This document shows, piece by piece, positions 1-8,212 of a stretch of DNA of 26,464 nucleotides. The first letter of the stretch is position 1. The number at the start of each line of letters is the position of its first letter. The stretch lies in contig JAHHSZ010000012.1 of the NCBI GenBank assembly GCA_020024915.1, forward strand, positions 1 to 26,464. Reading direction: 5' to 3'. The position numbers were made by a program, and so were the translations under genes. The stretch comes from Fusobacterium sp. (lineage in GTDB: Bacteria > Fusobacteriota > Fusobacteriia > Fusobacteriales > Fusobacteriaceae). The notes beneath the pieces were generated by a model. That model did not search any database, was not told the origin of the DNA, and saw only the letters and a program-made list of their open reading frames with translations.

Positions 1-46
1 CTTTTTTTATAAAAAAATATAATCACTACTCAAAGTTCTCTATTTA

Positions 47-55
47 TGGTATAAT
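47..55 (+). promoter_or_regulatory. Extended -10 promoter element upstream of cobU
   Basis: TG-G-TATAAT is seen at 47-55, a textbook extended -10. No good -35 hexamer lies 17 bases upstream (TACTCA at 27-32), which extended -10 promoters tolerate. Transcription would start near 62, leaving a leader of about 28 bases before the ATG at 90. The 13-base string from 45 to 57 is also found intact in the uvrB promoter at 6177-6189. Inference from sequence only. Confidence 0.55.
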
Positions 56-89
56 TAGAGCATTGAAAGCTAAGTTAGGAAGTGAAAAA

Positions 90-653
90 ATGGGAAGAAT
101 AGTGTATTTTACAGGTGGAGCTAGAAGTGGAAAAAGTCTTCAAGCAGAAAAATATATTTTTGATAAAGAGTACACACAGAAAATATATTTGGCTACTTCA
201 ATTCCATTTGATGATGAGATGAAAACTAGAGTAAAAAAGCATAAAGAGCAACGAGGAGAAAATTGGATAACAATTGAAGGATATAGTAATCTTATTGAAA
301 AGATTTTACCATACGTAGAGAAAGGTGGAGTAATTCTTTTAGATTGTTTAACTAATATGGTAACCAATCTTATGATAATGGATAGAAAGTGTGATTGGGA
401 TAATATCTTAACTGATGAAGTAGATAGGATAGAGTTAGAGATTAAAGATGAGATTGAAAGCTTTTTTAAGTATGTGAAGAACCAAAAGATAGATATGGTA
501 GTTGTTTCCAATGAATTGGGAATGGGAGTTGTTCCAGCCTATCCACTAGGAAGATATTTTAGAGATGTATGTGGAAGAATGAATCAAATAGCTGGAGCTT
601 ATGCAGATGAGGCCTATATGGCAGTATCAGGTTTACAATTAAAATTAAAATAG
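90..653 (+). CDS. cobU: Adenosylcobinamide kinase / adenosylcobinamide-phosphate guanylyltransferase
   Basis: Bifunctional cytoplasmic enzyme that phosphorylates adenosylcobinamide and then transfers GMP to give adenosylcobinamide-GDP, the activated corrinoid for nucleotide-loop assembly. The P-loop GGARSGKS is at residues 9-16. His51, in a basic KKHKEQR stretch, matches the position of the guanylylated histidine. The C-terminal half has the conserved run with SNELGMGVVP and the PLGRYFRDVCGRMNQ helix. At 187 residues it is of normal family length. I chose ATG 90 over an in-frame TTG at 63 because AGGAAG sits at 77-82 and the TTG would lie on the predicted transcription start. It is first of four co-directional cob genes, with 18 bases to cobS. 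Identification is firm. Confidence 0.95.
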   Translation: MGRIVYFTGGARSGKSLQAEKYIFDKEYTQKIYLATSIPFDDEMKTRVKKHKEQRGENWITIEGYSNLIEKILPYVEKGGVILLDCLTNMVTNLMIMDRKCDWDNILTDEVDRIELEIKDEIESFFKYVKNQKIDMVVVSNELGMGVVPAYPLGRYFRDVCGRMNQIAGAYADEAYMAVSGLQLKLK

Positions 654-671
654 ATGTAATGGAGGAAATAT

Positions 672-1445
672 ATGAACGGAATAGCACTACTTTTAAAATT
701 TATGACAAGATTACCCGTTGGGTTTGAGCCGAAATTTGATTCAGATAGCTTAGGAAAGAGTATGAAATTTTTTCCTGTAGTTGGAATGATAATGGGAATA
801 ATTTTATTTGGATTTTATTGGGGGTTAAGTTATATAATTTATTCGCCAATGGTAATGGCTGTAATATTAGTGATAATAGAGGTAATTTTAACTGGTGGAT
901 TACATTTAGATGGACTTGCAGATACTTTTGATGGAATATTCAGTTATAGAAGTAAGCAAAAGATGCTGGATATAATGAAGGACTCAAGATTAGGGACAAA
1001 TGGTGGATTAGTATTAATACTTTATTTTATACTTAAGGTTGCTCTAATCTATGAATTGGAAATGGTTATAGGTTTATCAACTGGGGTTATATTTTTATTG
1101 ATTCCAGCCTTTGCAAGATTAAATAGTGTAATTAACTGTGCTTCAGCTCCATATGCAAGAGCCACTGGAATGGGAAAAACCTTTGTGGATCACACTAATT
1201 CTTGCGGAGTATTAGTGGCAACAGTAATAACTTTAATATATGGTGCAGTTGTATGTAAGATTTTTATGCTACCTTATACACTATTAATTACAATACCAGT
1301 ATTAATGGTACTAGGATATATATTTGCAAAACTTATGACTAGAAAAATAGGTGGAATAACAGGAGATACGTTGGGAGCTGTTGTTGAACTTTCAGAGGTA
1401 ATAGGAATATTTGTTTTATATGTGTGTACAGCTGTCTTACTATAG
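672..1445 (+). CDS. cobS: Adenosylcobinamide-GDP ribazoletransferase (cobalamin synthase)
   Basis: Integral membrane enzyme that joins adenosylcobinamide-GDP (the CobU product) to alpha-ribazole or its 5'-phosphate (the CobT product), giving adenosylcobalamin or its phosphate. The family signature GGLHLDGLADTFDG, with metal-binding acidic residues, is near residues 75-90. Several hydrophobic membrane segments follow the usual CobS pattern, for example around residues 30-70, 115-150, 175-215 and the extreme C-terminus. Its 257 residues match the family. The ATG has a GGAGG site just upstream (661-665). The gene sits between cobU and the alpha-ribazole phosphatase gene, consistent with its pathway role. 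Identification is firm. Confidence 0.95.
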   Translation: MNGIALLLKFMTRLPVGFEPKFDSDSLGKSMKFFPVVGMIMGIILFGFYWGLSYIIYSPMVMAVILVIIEVILTGGLHLDGLADTFDGIFSYRSKQKMLDIMKDSRLGTNGGLVLILYFILKVALIYELEMVIGLSTGVIFLLIPAFARLNSVINCASAPYARATGMGKTFVDHTNSCGVLVATVITLIYGAVVCKIFMLPYTLLITIPVLMVLGYIFAKLMTRKIGGITGDTLGAVVELSEVIGIFVLYVCTAVLL

Positions 1446-1454
1446 AGGTAGAAT

Positions 1455-2033
1455 ATGGGAAAACTTATTTTAGTGAGACATGGACAGACAGATATGAATG
1501 CAGATGGGACATATTTTGGTTGGTTGGATCCAGAGCTTAATAGTAAAGGAAGAGAGCAGGTAAAGAAAACTACAGTCAAGTTATCTCAGATTCATTATGA
1601 TAATATCTACTCCAGTGATTTAAAGAGATGTTATGAAACGGCTCAAATAATAAATTGTTTAAATAGAGATATAGTTAGAGATAAAAGGCTAAGAGAGATA
1701 AATTTTGGAATTTTTGAAGGATTTACCTATGAGGAGATAAAGAAAAAGTATCCTAAGGAATGTGAAAAAAGTGAAAAAGAGTGGAAAACTTATAATTTTG
1801 TTTCTGGAGAGAGTCCAAGAGATGTGCAAAAAAGGGTAGTAGAGTTTGTGGAGCAGCTAGATCTTACAAAGAATAATCTAGTGGTAACTCACTGGGGAGT
1901 TATCAATTGTATATTGAGTTGGTATTTTTCTGAAGAGTTGGAGAGTTATTGGAAGTATTCCCTAGAAAATGGTGGGATCTGTATAATTGAATTTGTAGAT
2001 AAATATCCTGTAATGAAAGGATTAAATATATAG
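1455..2033 (+). CDS. cobC: Histidine phosphatase, probable alpha-ribazole-5'-phosphate phosphatase
   Basis: A histidine-phosphatase superfamily (phosphoglycerate mutase-like) protein of 192 residues. The N-terminal LVRHGQT motif carries the phospho-accepting His9, a conserved Arg lies near residue 58 (DLKRCYETA), and the second active-site His is His146 in VTHWGV. The fold alone does not fix the substrate. The position between cobS and cobT points to removal of the 5'-phosphate from alpha-ribazole-phosphate or from cobalamin-phosphate, the CobC role. The spacing is tight: 9 bases after cobS and an immediate junction with cobT. Family certain, substrate inferred from context. Confidence 0.88.
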   Translation: MGKLILVRHGQTDMNADGTYFGWLDPELNSKGREQVKKTTVKLSQIHYDNIYSSDLKRCYETAQIINCLNRDIVRDKRLREINFGIFEGFTYEEIKKKYPKECEKSEKEWKTYNFVSGESPRDVQKRVVEFVEQLDLTKNNLVVTHWGVINCILSWYFSEELESYWKYSLENGGICIIEFVDKYPVMKGLNI

Positions 2034-2042
2034 GTGATAAAA

Positions 2043-3095
2043 ATGAAGGGAATAGAAAATATTTTAGGTGATGTAGATGGAAAATATCTAGAAAGCATAA
2101 AATTAGCTCAAGAGGAATTAGATAGAAAGATGAAGCCACAAGGAAGTTTGGGAGTAATAGAGAAGATTGCTCTAAAATTGGCAGGGGTATATGGATATCC
2201 AGTAAAAAATATAGATAAAAAATGTCATATTGTAGCTTCTGCAGATAATGGAATTATTGAAGAGGGGATATCTTCATGTCCAGAGGAGTACACAAGAATA
2301 GTATCAGAGGCAATGTTGAATAGAATAGCTTGTATTGGGTTGTTTACAAAAAGATTGGGAGTTGAGTTTAATTTAGTAGATATTGGAATAAAGGAAGCAA
2401 TTTCAAGAGAGTATGCTAATCTGTATGATAGAAATGTAAGAAGAGGAACTAATAACTTCTACAAAGAGCCAGCAATGAGTAGAGAAGATTGTTTAAAAGC
2501 CATAGAGATAGGTATGAATATGATAAAGGAAAAATCTGAAGGGGTAACCATTTTCTCAAATGGAGAGATGGGAATAGGAAATACTTCTACAAGTTCTGCA
2601 GTACTATACTCTTTAACTAGAGGAGATATAGATGAGATAGTTGGAAGAGGTGGAGGTCTTTCTGACTCTGGATTACTAAAAAAGAAAAAAGTGATAAAAG
2701 AGTCTTGTGAAAGATATAACACATTTGAGATGGATCCTGTTGATATCCTGGCTCATGTTGGTGGTTTGGATATAGCTTGTATGGTAGGAATGTATCTAGG
2801 AGCCTTAAAGTATAGACAGTTGATGCTTGTAGATGGTTTTATCTCAGCAGTAGCAGCTTTAACAGCTTGTAGAATAGAGCCAAAAGTAAAAGATTTCATA
2901 CTTCTTACACATATGAGTGAAGAGCCAGGAATGAAGGTTGTATTGGATAATTTAGAGGAAAAGGCTTTTTTGAATATGGAGATGAGATTGGGAGAGGGAA
3001 CTGGTGCTGTGCTAACTTATCCAATGATAGAATGTGCTATTGATATGATAAATGGAATGAAAACACCAGTAGCTGTGTATGAACTTTTTAAATAG
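2043..3095 (+). CDS. cobT: Nicotinate-nucleotide--dimethylbenzimidazole phosphoribosyltransferase
   Basis: Cytoplasmic enzyme that moves phosphoribose from nicotinate mononucleotide to the lower-ligand base (dimethylbenzimidazole or analogues), giving alpha-ribazole-5'-phosphate for CobS. Family motifs are KPQGSLG near the N-terminus, a Gly-rich region with GEMGIGNTSTSSA, GRGGGLSDSGL, the HVGGLD segment, and RLGEGTGA near the C-terminus with the catalytic Glu at 318. The 350-residue length is typical. I use ATG 2043 rather than GTG 2034 because AGGTG at 2032-2036 is well placed for it. That ribosome site overlaps the stop codon of cobC, suggesting translational coupling. Identification is firm. 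Confidence 0.95.
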   Translation: MKGIENILGDVDGKYLESIKLAQEELDRKMKPQGSLGVIEKIALKLAGVYGYPVKNIDKKCHIVASADNGIIEEGISSCPEEYTRIVSEAMLNRIACIGLFTKRLGVEFNLVDIGIKEAISREYANLYDRNVRRGTNNFYKEPAMSREDCLKAIEIGMNMIKEKSEGVTIFSNGEMGIGNTSTSSAVLYSLTRGDIDEIVGRGGGLSDSGLLKKKKVIKESCERYNTFEMDPVDILAHVGGLDIACMVGMYLGALKYRQLMLVDGFISAVAALTACRIEPKVKDFILLTHMSEEPGMKVVLDNLEEKAFLNMEMRLGEGTGAVLTYPMIECAIDMINGMKTPVAVYELFK

Positions 3096-3118
3096 AACTC
3101 TTTTTAGGAGGAAGATAT

Positions 3119-3796
3119 ATGGAGAGTAAAGTTGAAGGTCATAGAGAAAGACTCAGAAAAAAATATTTACAGGGAGGCTATTCAGCTTTTCACGAATATG
3201 AGATACTAGAGCTTTTATTGACATATGTGATACCTAGAAAAGATACTAAGCCAATAGCTAAAGAGCTGATAGAGAGATTTGGAAATTTAGATAATGTAGT
3301 AAGTGCTAATTATGAGGAGCTTTATAGTGTAACAGGGATAAAGGAGAACAGTGCAATTTTTCTAAAAATATTAGGAGATTTATCTAAAAATCTCTATAGA
3401 GGAGAATTAGAGAGAGAGGAGATACAGCTTAGAGATAAAAACTCTCTTTTGAGATATTTGAGAAGTGAGATTGGATTTTCAAGTAGAGAGGAGTTTAAAG
3501 TCCTATTTGTAAATAATTTTAATGTACTTACAGGAAGTGAAACTCTTTTTATAGGAACAATAGACAAGAGTGCTGTATATCCAAGGGAAATTTTAGAGAG
3601 AGCACTGTTTTACAAAGCAAAGGGAGTGATATTTGCACATAATCATCCCTCTGGAAATATCAGACCTTCTAAGCAGGATATACAAATAACTGAACATATG
3701 AAAGAGGTTTTAGAATTGGTTGACATAAGGTTATTAGAACATATAATTGTGACAAAAGATGGATATTTTAGCTTTTTAGAAGAAGGCTTGATTTAG
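3119..3796 (+). CDS. radC: RadC family JAB/MPN domain protein
   Basis: A 225-residue RadC homologue. The N-terminal half contains helix-hairpin-helix-like helices (the GHRERLRKKY start and the ELIERFGNLDNV and VTGIKENSA segments). The C-terminal half is a JAMM/MPN metal-binding domain with His174, His176, Ser178 and Asp187 in HNHPSGNIRPSKQD. The family is often called a DNA-repair protein, but that function is not supported by later genetic work and its true role is unknown. A strong GGAGG precedes the ATG. It starts 23 bases after cobT with no terminator between, so it may be read from the cob promoter. Family certain, function not. Confidence 0.93.
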   Translation: MESKVEGHRERLRKKYLQGGYSAFHEYEILELLLTYVIPRKDTKPIAKELIERFGNLDNVVSANYEELYSVTGIKENSAIFLKILGDLSKNLYRGELEREEIQLRDKNSLLRYLRSEIGFSSREEFKVLFVNNFNVLTGSETLFIGTIDKSAVYPREILERALFYKAKGVIFAHNHPSGNIRPSKQDIQITEHMKEVLELVDIRLLEHIIVTKDGYFSFLEEGLI

Positions 3797-3807
3797 AAAC
3801 TTGTATT

Positions 3808-3837
3808 GTGACAAAAATTATGATAAGATGGTATAAA
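3808..3837 (+). promoter_or_regulatory. Promoter upstream of ricT
   Basis: GTGACA at 3808-3813, an 18-base spacer and TATAAA at 3832-3837, preceded by TG one base upstream (extended -10). Transcription would begin near 3844. This rules out the ATG at 3840 as the start of the following gene and favours ATG 3867. Confidence 0.5.
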
Positions 3838-3866
3838 ATATGTGTGTAGCAAAACTTGGAGGATTA

Positions 3867-4787
3867 ATGGAAAATTTAAATAAAGAGCAACAAGAGATAC
3901 CTCAAGAACCTAAATTTTATAATGTATTAGGAGTTATGTTTGAGGTTACTAAGAAGAGATACTACTTTGAAGTTGTAGATAAAATTGAGTATAAAAAGGG
4001 AGATAAGGTAATAGTTGATACTATAAGAGGAAAAGAGATTGGAGTAGTTTATGGAGAACCGAGAATGGTAAATGAAAAAGATCTAGTTCTACCTTTGAAA
4101 CCAGTATTGAAAAAAGCAAGTAAAGAGGAAGAGGAGAAGTATAAAGAGTTAAAACAACTATCTCTAGAAGCTAAAAATATCTGTAAAGAGAGAATAAATC
4201 ATCATAAATTACCAATGAAACTTGTAGAAACTGAGTATACATTTGATAAGACAAAATTGATATTTTATTTTACAGCAGAGGGAAGAATAGATTTTAGGGA
4301 TCTGGTAAAGGACTTGGCTAATATATTTAGAGTTAGAATAGAGTTGAGACAGATTGGTGTTAGAGATGAAGCTAGAATATTAGGTACAGTAGGAGTATGT
4401 GGAAAAGAGCTATGTTGTAGGACTTTTATTAGCAAATTTGACTCTGTATCTATAAAAATGGCAAGAGATCAGGGATTAGTAATAAATCCAGCAAAAATCT
4501 CTGGTGTGTGTGGGAGATTACTATGTTGTATAAATTATGAATATCAACAATATGAAGAAGCATTAAGACATTATCCAGCAGTTAATCAGCATGTAAAAAC
4601 TCCAAATGGAGTTGGAAAAGTTATGAGTATAAGTCCTTTAAATGGTTATTTGTTTGTAGATGTAGAGAATAAAGGTATGATAAAATTTAGTGTAGAAGAG
4701 ATTAGATTCAATGTAAAAGAGGCAAATAAATTGAAAAATACTAAGACAGCAGAGGAGTTAGCTCATAGGGAGTTAGAGAAGGAATAG
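3867..4787 (+). CDS. ricT: PSP1-domain protein RicT (YaaT family)
   Basis: Homologue of Bacillus RicT/YaaT, which with RicA and RicF forms an Fe-S complex that works with RNase Y in mRNA processing. In spore formers it also affects sporulation and competence, so databases often mislabel it a stage 0 sporulation protein. The PSP1 core has two cysteine groups, C178/C183/C184 and C215/C220/C221, in the repeated CG-x-x-LCC pattern that fits cluster binding. Length is 306 residues. ATG 3867 is preferred over ATG 3840 because GGAGG lies at 3858-3862 and the earlier ATG precedes the predicted transcript start. Neither RicA nor RicF is in this window. The next gene begins two bases after the stop. 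Confidence 0.9.
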   Translation: MENLNKEQQEIPQEPKFYNVLGVMFEVTKKRYYFEVVDKIEYKKGDKVIVDTIRGKEIGVVYGEPRMVNEKDLVLPLKPVLKKASKEEEEKYKELKQLSLEAKNICKERINHHKLPMKLVETEYTFDKTKLIFYFTAEGRIDFRDLVKDLANIFRVRIELRQIGVRDEARILGTVGVCGKELCCRTFISKFDSVSIKMARDQGLVINPAKISGVCGRLLCCINYEYQQYEEALRHYPAVNQHVKTPNGVGKVMSISPLNGYLFVDVENKGMIKFSVEEIRFNVKEANKLKNTKTAEELAHRELEKE

Positions 4788-4789
4788 TT

Positions 4790-5470
4790 ATGTTGTGCAG
4801 AGATGAAAATATGACATTACTAAAGGGTAATTATAAAATTATTCAAAAAATAAATGGATTTAGATTTTCAGTAGATGCAGTGATATTATCAGACTTTTTT
4901 TTACCTAGCAAAAGTGGAAAAATATTGGATATAGGGACTGGAAATGGAGTAATTCCAATACTACTTTATGCTAAAGACAAAGGAAAGGATATAACAGGGG
5001 TAGATATCCAAGAGGAGAATGTTCTATTAGCTAAAAAAAATGTAACATTAAATAGTTTAGATGAGTATATAAAAATAATAGGTTGTGATATCAAGGATTA
5101 TTTGATGGGTAATTCCTTTGATTATATAGTTTCAAACCCACCATATATGAAGGTAGATGGAAAAAAACAAAATGATTTAACAAGTAAGGCTATAGCTAGA
5201 CACGAGATAAAACTTAACTTATTAGAACTTATAAAAAGTGCTAAAAAACTTTTAAAACCAAGAGGAAGTTTTACCTTCGTACACCAAAGTTATAGATTTA
5301 CAGAGATTGTAAAAGTATTGGAAGAGTGTGGGTTTTCTCTGAAAAGAGTGAGATTTGTCTATTTTTCTAAGGAGAAAAATTCAAATCTTGTTTTGATTGA
5401 AGCTTGGAAAGGAAAAAAAGTACAGCTAGAGATAATGCCTCCTCTTTTTCTTGAGGAGAGTGGTTATTAA
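4790..5470 (+). CDS. TrmN6-like tRNA1(Val) adenine-37 N6-methyltransferase
   Basis: A class I SAM-dependent methyltransferase of 226 residues. Motif I (ILDIGTGNG) is at about 45-53 and the acidic end of the second strand (VDIQEEN) near 71-77. The catalytic NPPY motif at 116-119 is typical of enzymes that methylate exocyclic amino groups of adenine or glutamine. The short N-terminal lead with FRFSVDAVILSDFF is the YfiC/TrmN6 hallmark. In Escherichia coli this enzyme makes m6A37 in tRNA-Val, and the substrate here is inferred by family. AAGGAA at 4779-4784 overlaps the ricT stop, so the pair is probably translationally coupled. A broader YfiC-like methyltransferase with another substrate is possible. 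Confidence 0.82.
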   Translation: MLCRDENMTLLKGNYKIIQKINGFRFSVDAVILSDFFLPSKSGKILDIGTGNGVIPILLYAKDKGKDITGVDIQEENVLLAKKNVTLNSLDEYIKIIGCDIKDYLMGNSFDYIVSNPPYMKVDGKKQNDLTSKAIARHEIKLNLLELIKSAKKLLKPRGSFTFVHQSYRFTEIVKVLEECGFSLKRVRFVYFSKEKNSNLVLIEAWKGKKVQLEIMPPLFLEESGY

Positions 5471-5492
5471 AAGAGAAAAAAGTAACTATAAT
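5464..5492 (+). promoter_or_regulatory. Candidate promoter for the ankyrin gene
   Basis: TTATTA at 5464-5469, 17 bases, then a perfect TATAAT at 5487-5492. A TTGACA at 5496-5501 also lies here, but its only -10-like partners are 11-15 bases away, which is too close. In AT-rich DNA this call is weak. The following gene does have its own terminator, which favours an independent unit. Confidence 0.35.
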
Positions 5493-5550
5493 TGATTGAC
5501 AACGAGATTTTTTATTATCAAAACAGAAGGAGAAAATTTACGAGAACAAA

Positions 5551-5979
5551 ATGGAACTTTTAAAATTTGTTGAACAAGATGATCTAAAGGGATTTAAACA
5601 AAATTTAGATATGGGCTCTATTGAGGAGTTGGATGATAAGAAAAATACAATTTTACATCTTTGTGTAGAAATAGGTAAGTATGAGTTTGTAGATGCTCTA
5701 TTATACAATGGAGCAGATCCTAATGCTAAAAATAAAGATGGAAATACAGCTCTACATATTTCAGCTCAAAAAGATAGTGGAAAGATAATGGAAATTTTAT
5801 TAGAATTTGGTGGAGATTTAGATATAAAAAATAATCATCAGAGAACAGCTATTAACTTAGCAAAAGTTTCTAAATCAAACAATGTACTAAAAGTTATTGA
5901 AAATAGTGGTGCTGATTATGTAGGGGCTGGAAGTGGTTTTGAAAAGATGAATCATCATAGAAAATTAGAAGATTATTAA
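5551..5979 (+). CDS. Small ankyrin-repeat protein
   Basis: A 142-residue soluble protein built almost wholly of ankyrin repeats. Repeat-like segments run from about residue 27 (DDKKNTILHLCVEIGKYE..), 60 (KDGNTALHISAQ..) and 93 (NHQRTAINLAKVS..), each ending near a GADxN or GGDLDIKN turn, plus a degenerate first unit. No signal peptide, membrane segment or catalytic domain is visible, so it is probably a cytoplasmic protein-binding scaffold with unknown partner. The only good ribosome site (AAGGAG, 5527-5532) is 18 bases before the ATG, unusually far. Either translation is weak or an uncommon upstream start (an in-frame ATT at 5536) is used. It is closed by a strong terminator, so it may be a single-gene unit. 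Confidence 0.85.
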   Translation: MELLKFVEQDDLKGFKQNLDMGSIEELDDKKNTILHLCVEIGKYEFVDALLYNGADPNAKNKDGNTALHISAQKDSGKIMEILLEFGGDLDIKNNHQRTAINLAKVSKSNNVLKVIENSGADYVGAGSGFEKMNHHRKLEDY

Positions 5980-5992
5980 AATGATTATAAAT

Positions 5993-6034
5993 AAAAAAGA
6001 AGAAAGTTGGATAAAACAGCTTTCTTCTTTTTTT
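5993..6034 (+). terminator. Intrinsic terminator after the ankyrin gene
   Basis: A 17-base arm at 5993-6009 pairs with 6017-6033 (one G-T pair) around a 7-base loop, 6010-6016. The core GAAGAAAG pairs with CTTTCTTC, and the 3' arm runs into seven consecutive T at 6028-6034. It lies 13 bases past the ankyrin stop codon. The remainder of the 5980-6215 gap is AT-rich and holds the uvrB promoter and no gene. Confidence 0.85.
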
Positions 6035-6178
6035 CTCATTGTCAAATATAAATAAAAGTTATTTTAAAATTTTTTATAGGCTATTTTATTACTAGCAATA
6101 GATAAATATCAAAAATAAATTAATAATATAGTTAAAAATAATGGTTTTTAATATTTCTTATGATATAGTGAGTAAATA

Positions 6179-6187
6179 TGGTATAAT
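6179..6187 (+). promoter_or_regulatory. Extended -10 promoter of uvrB
   Basis: TG-G-TATAAT, a perfect extended -10, 28 bases before the uvrB ATG. The -35 region is poor (TTATGA at 6158-6163 with an 18-base spacer). I could not recognise a LexA-type palindrome around it, so damage control is not evident. Confidence 0.6.
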
Positions 6188-6215
6188 TAAGTTATAAAAT
6201 AAAAAAGGTGATTCG

Positions 6216-8198
6216 ATGTTTAAATTACATTCTAAATATACTCCTATGGGAGATCAACCACAGGCAATAAAAAAAATAGCTGAAAATATAGATAATGGAA
6301 TAGCAGATCAAGTACTTCTAGGAGTAACAGGATCTGGAAAGACTTTTACTATTGCTAATATAATAAAGGAAACCAGTAGACCAGCACTTATATTAGCACC
6401 AAATAAAACATTGGCAGCACAATTATATAGTGAATATAAATCATTTTTTCCAGAGAATGCTGTTGAATACTTTGTATCCTATTACGATTACTATCAACCA
6501 GAGGCATATATAGCTGTAACAGATACATATATAGAAAAAGACTCATCTGTTAATGATGAAATAGAAAAATTGAGGCAGGCAGCAACAGCAGCTCTAATCA
6601 ATAGGAGAGATGTAATAATAGTAGCTTCTGTATCAGCTATTTATGGTTTAGGATCAGCTGAGACATATAAAAAGATGACAATTCCTATTGATAGAAAAAC
6701 AGGGATCACTAGGAAAGAGTTAATCCAAAGATTAATAAATATTAGGTATGAAAGAAATGATCTAGCTTTTGAAAGAGGAAAGTTTAGAATAAAAGGAGAT
6801 GTAATAGATATATATCCTTCATATATGGAGACTGGATATAGATTGGAGTTTTGGGATGAGGACTTGGAAGAGATCTCAGAGATAAATACCCTAACAGGAC
6901 AAAAAATAAAAAAGAATTTAGAGAGAATAATGATATATCCAGCTACTCAATATTTGACTGAAGATGGAGATGTGGAAAGAATCATAGCAGAGATTCAAAA
7001 GGATAAGATAGAAGAGGTTAAAGCCTTTGATGAGAAAGGGAAACTTTTAGAAGCTCAGAGGTTGAAGCAGAGAACAGAGTATGATATAGAGATGATAAGA
7101 GAGATTGGATATTGTAAAGGGATAGAAAACTACTCTAGATACCTTTCAGGAAAAGGAGTAGGAGAGACACCAGATACATTATTAGAGTATTTTCCAAAGG
7201 ATTTTGTCACATATATTGATGAGTCACACATATCTGTTCCTCAGATTCGAGGAATGTATAATGGGGATAGAGCAAGAAAAGAAGCTTTGGTGGATAATGG
7301 GTTTAGATTGAAGTCCGCACTTGATAATAGACCTTTGAGATTTGAAGAGTTCCGAAGATTAACAGGACAGACAGTTTTTGTCTCCGCAACTCCAGGAGAT
7401 TTTGAAATGGTTGAATCAGATGGAAATATAGCTGAACAATTGATTCGTCCAACGGGGATATTAGATCCTGAGATAGAGGTTAGACCAACTAAAAATCAAG
7501 TGGATGATCTAATGGAAGAGATAAGAGTGAGAGCAGAGAAGAGAGAGAGAGTTTTGGTTACAACACTTACTAAAAAGATGGCTGAAGAACTCACAGAGTA
7601 TTATTTGGGACTTGGAATTAGAGTTAAATATATGCACTCAGATATAGATACACTAGAGAGAATAGATATAATAAAAGGGTTACGTAAAGGTGAATTTGAT
7701 GTATTAGTTGGGATAAACCTACTTAGAGAGGGGTTGGATATACCAGAAGTTTCTCTTGTGGCCATATTAGAAGCAGATAAAGAGGGATTCTTAAGAAGTA
7801 GACGCTCATTGGTTCAAACTATAGGAAGAGCAGCTAGAAATGTAGAGGGGAGAGTGATACTCTATGGAGATATTTTAACAGACTCTATGAAGGCAGCTAT
7901 AGATGAAACATATAGAAGAAGAAAGATACAGAATCAGTATAATATAGAGAATGGTATAGATCCAAAGACAGTGATAAGAGAGATAAGTGAAGATGTGATA
8001 AATCTAGATTATGGATTACCAGAAGAATTGACAAAAGATAAAAATATCAAGAGTTTTAGTTCAAAGGGTGATATTGAGAAAGAGATAGGAAAACTTGAGA
8101 AAGAGATTGTAAAACTATCTAAGGAATTGGATTTTGAAAATGCCATAATAAAAAGAGATGAGATGATAAAATTGAAAAAATTGTTACTAGATTTTTAA
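6216..8198 (+). CDS. uvrB: Excinuclease ABC subunit B
   Basis: Damage-verifying helicase-like subunit of the UvrABC nucleotide excision repair system. It is loaded by UvrA, clamps the strand with a beta-hairpin and recruits UvrC. The Walker A motif GVTGSGKT is at 36-43, the beta-hairpin with its tyrosine-rich YYDYYQPEAY stretch at about 89-98, and the DESH helicase motif at 335-338. Helicase motifs V and VI (GINLLREGLDIPE, QTIGRAARN) are in the second half, and a C-terminal UVR coiled coil for UvrC contact spans about 618-660. The 660-residue length is standard. AGGTG precedes the ATG. xseA follows after 14 bases, forming a repair operon. uvrA is not in the window. Confidence 0.98.
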   Translation: MFKLHSKYTPMGDQPQAIKKIAENIDNGIADQVLLGVTGSGKTFTIANIIKETSRPALILAPNKTLAAQLYSEYKSFFPENAVEYFVSYYDYYQPEAYIAVTDTYIEKDSSVNDEIEKLRQAATAALINRRDVIIVASVSAIYGLGSAETYKKMTIPIDRKTGITRKELIQRLINIRYERNDLAFERGKFRIKGDVIDIYPSYMETGYRLEFWDEDLEEISEINTLTGQKIKKNLERIMIYPATQYLTEDGDVERIIAEIQKDKIEEVKAFDEKGKLLEAQRLKQRTEYDIEMIREIGYCKGIENYSRYLSGKGVGETPDTLLEYFPKDFVTYIDESHISVPQIRGMYNGDRARKEALVDNGFRLKSALDNRPLRFEEFRRLTGQTVFVSATPGDFEMVESDGNIAEQLIRPTGILDPEIEVRPTKNQVDDLMEEIRVRAEKRERVLVTTLTKKMAEELTEYYLGLGIRVKYMHSDIDTLERIDIIKGLRKGEFDVLVGINLLREGLDIPEVSLVAILEADKEGFLRSRRSLVQTIGRAARNVEGRVILYGDILTDSMKAAIDETYRRRKIQNQYNIENGIDPKTVIREISEDVINLDYGLPEELTKDKNIKSFSSKGDIEKEIGKLEKEIVKLSKELDFENAIIKRDEMIKLKKLLLDF

Positions 8199-8212
8199 TT
8201 TGAAGGAGAATT

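Noticed and set aside
1..62. Possible cobalamin riboswitch before cobU
   Set aside because: Only 62 bases are present, most of them promoter. No B12-box-like conserved block is visible, and the T-run at 2-8 looks more like the tail of an upstream terminator.
6132..6151. Perfect 7-base inverted repeat of A and T tracts upstream of uvrB
   Set aside because: Made only of A/T runs in very AT-rich DNA, with a 6-base loop and no relation to the -10; expected by chance.
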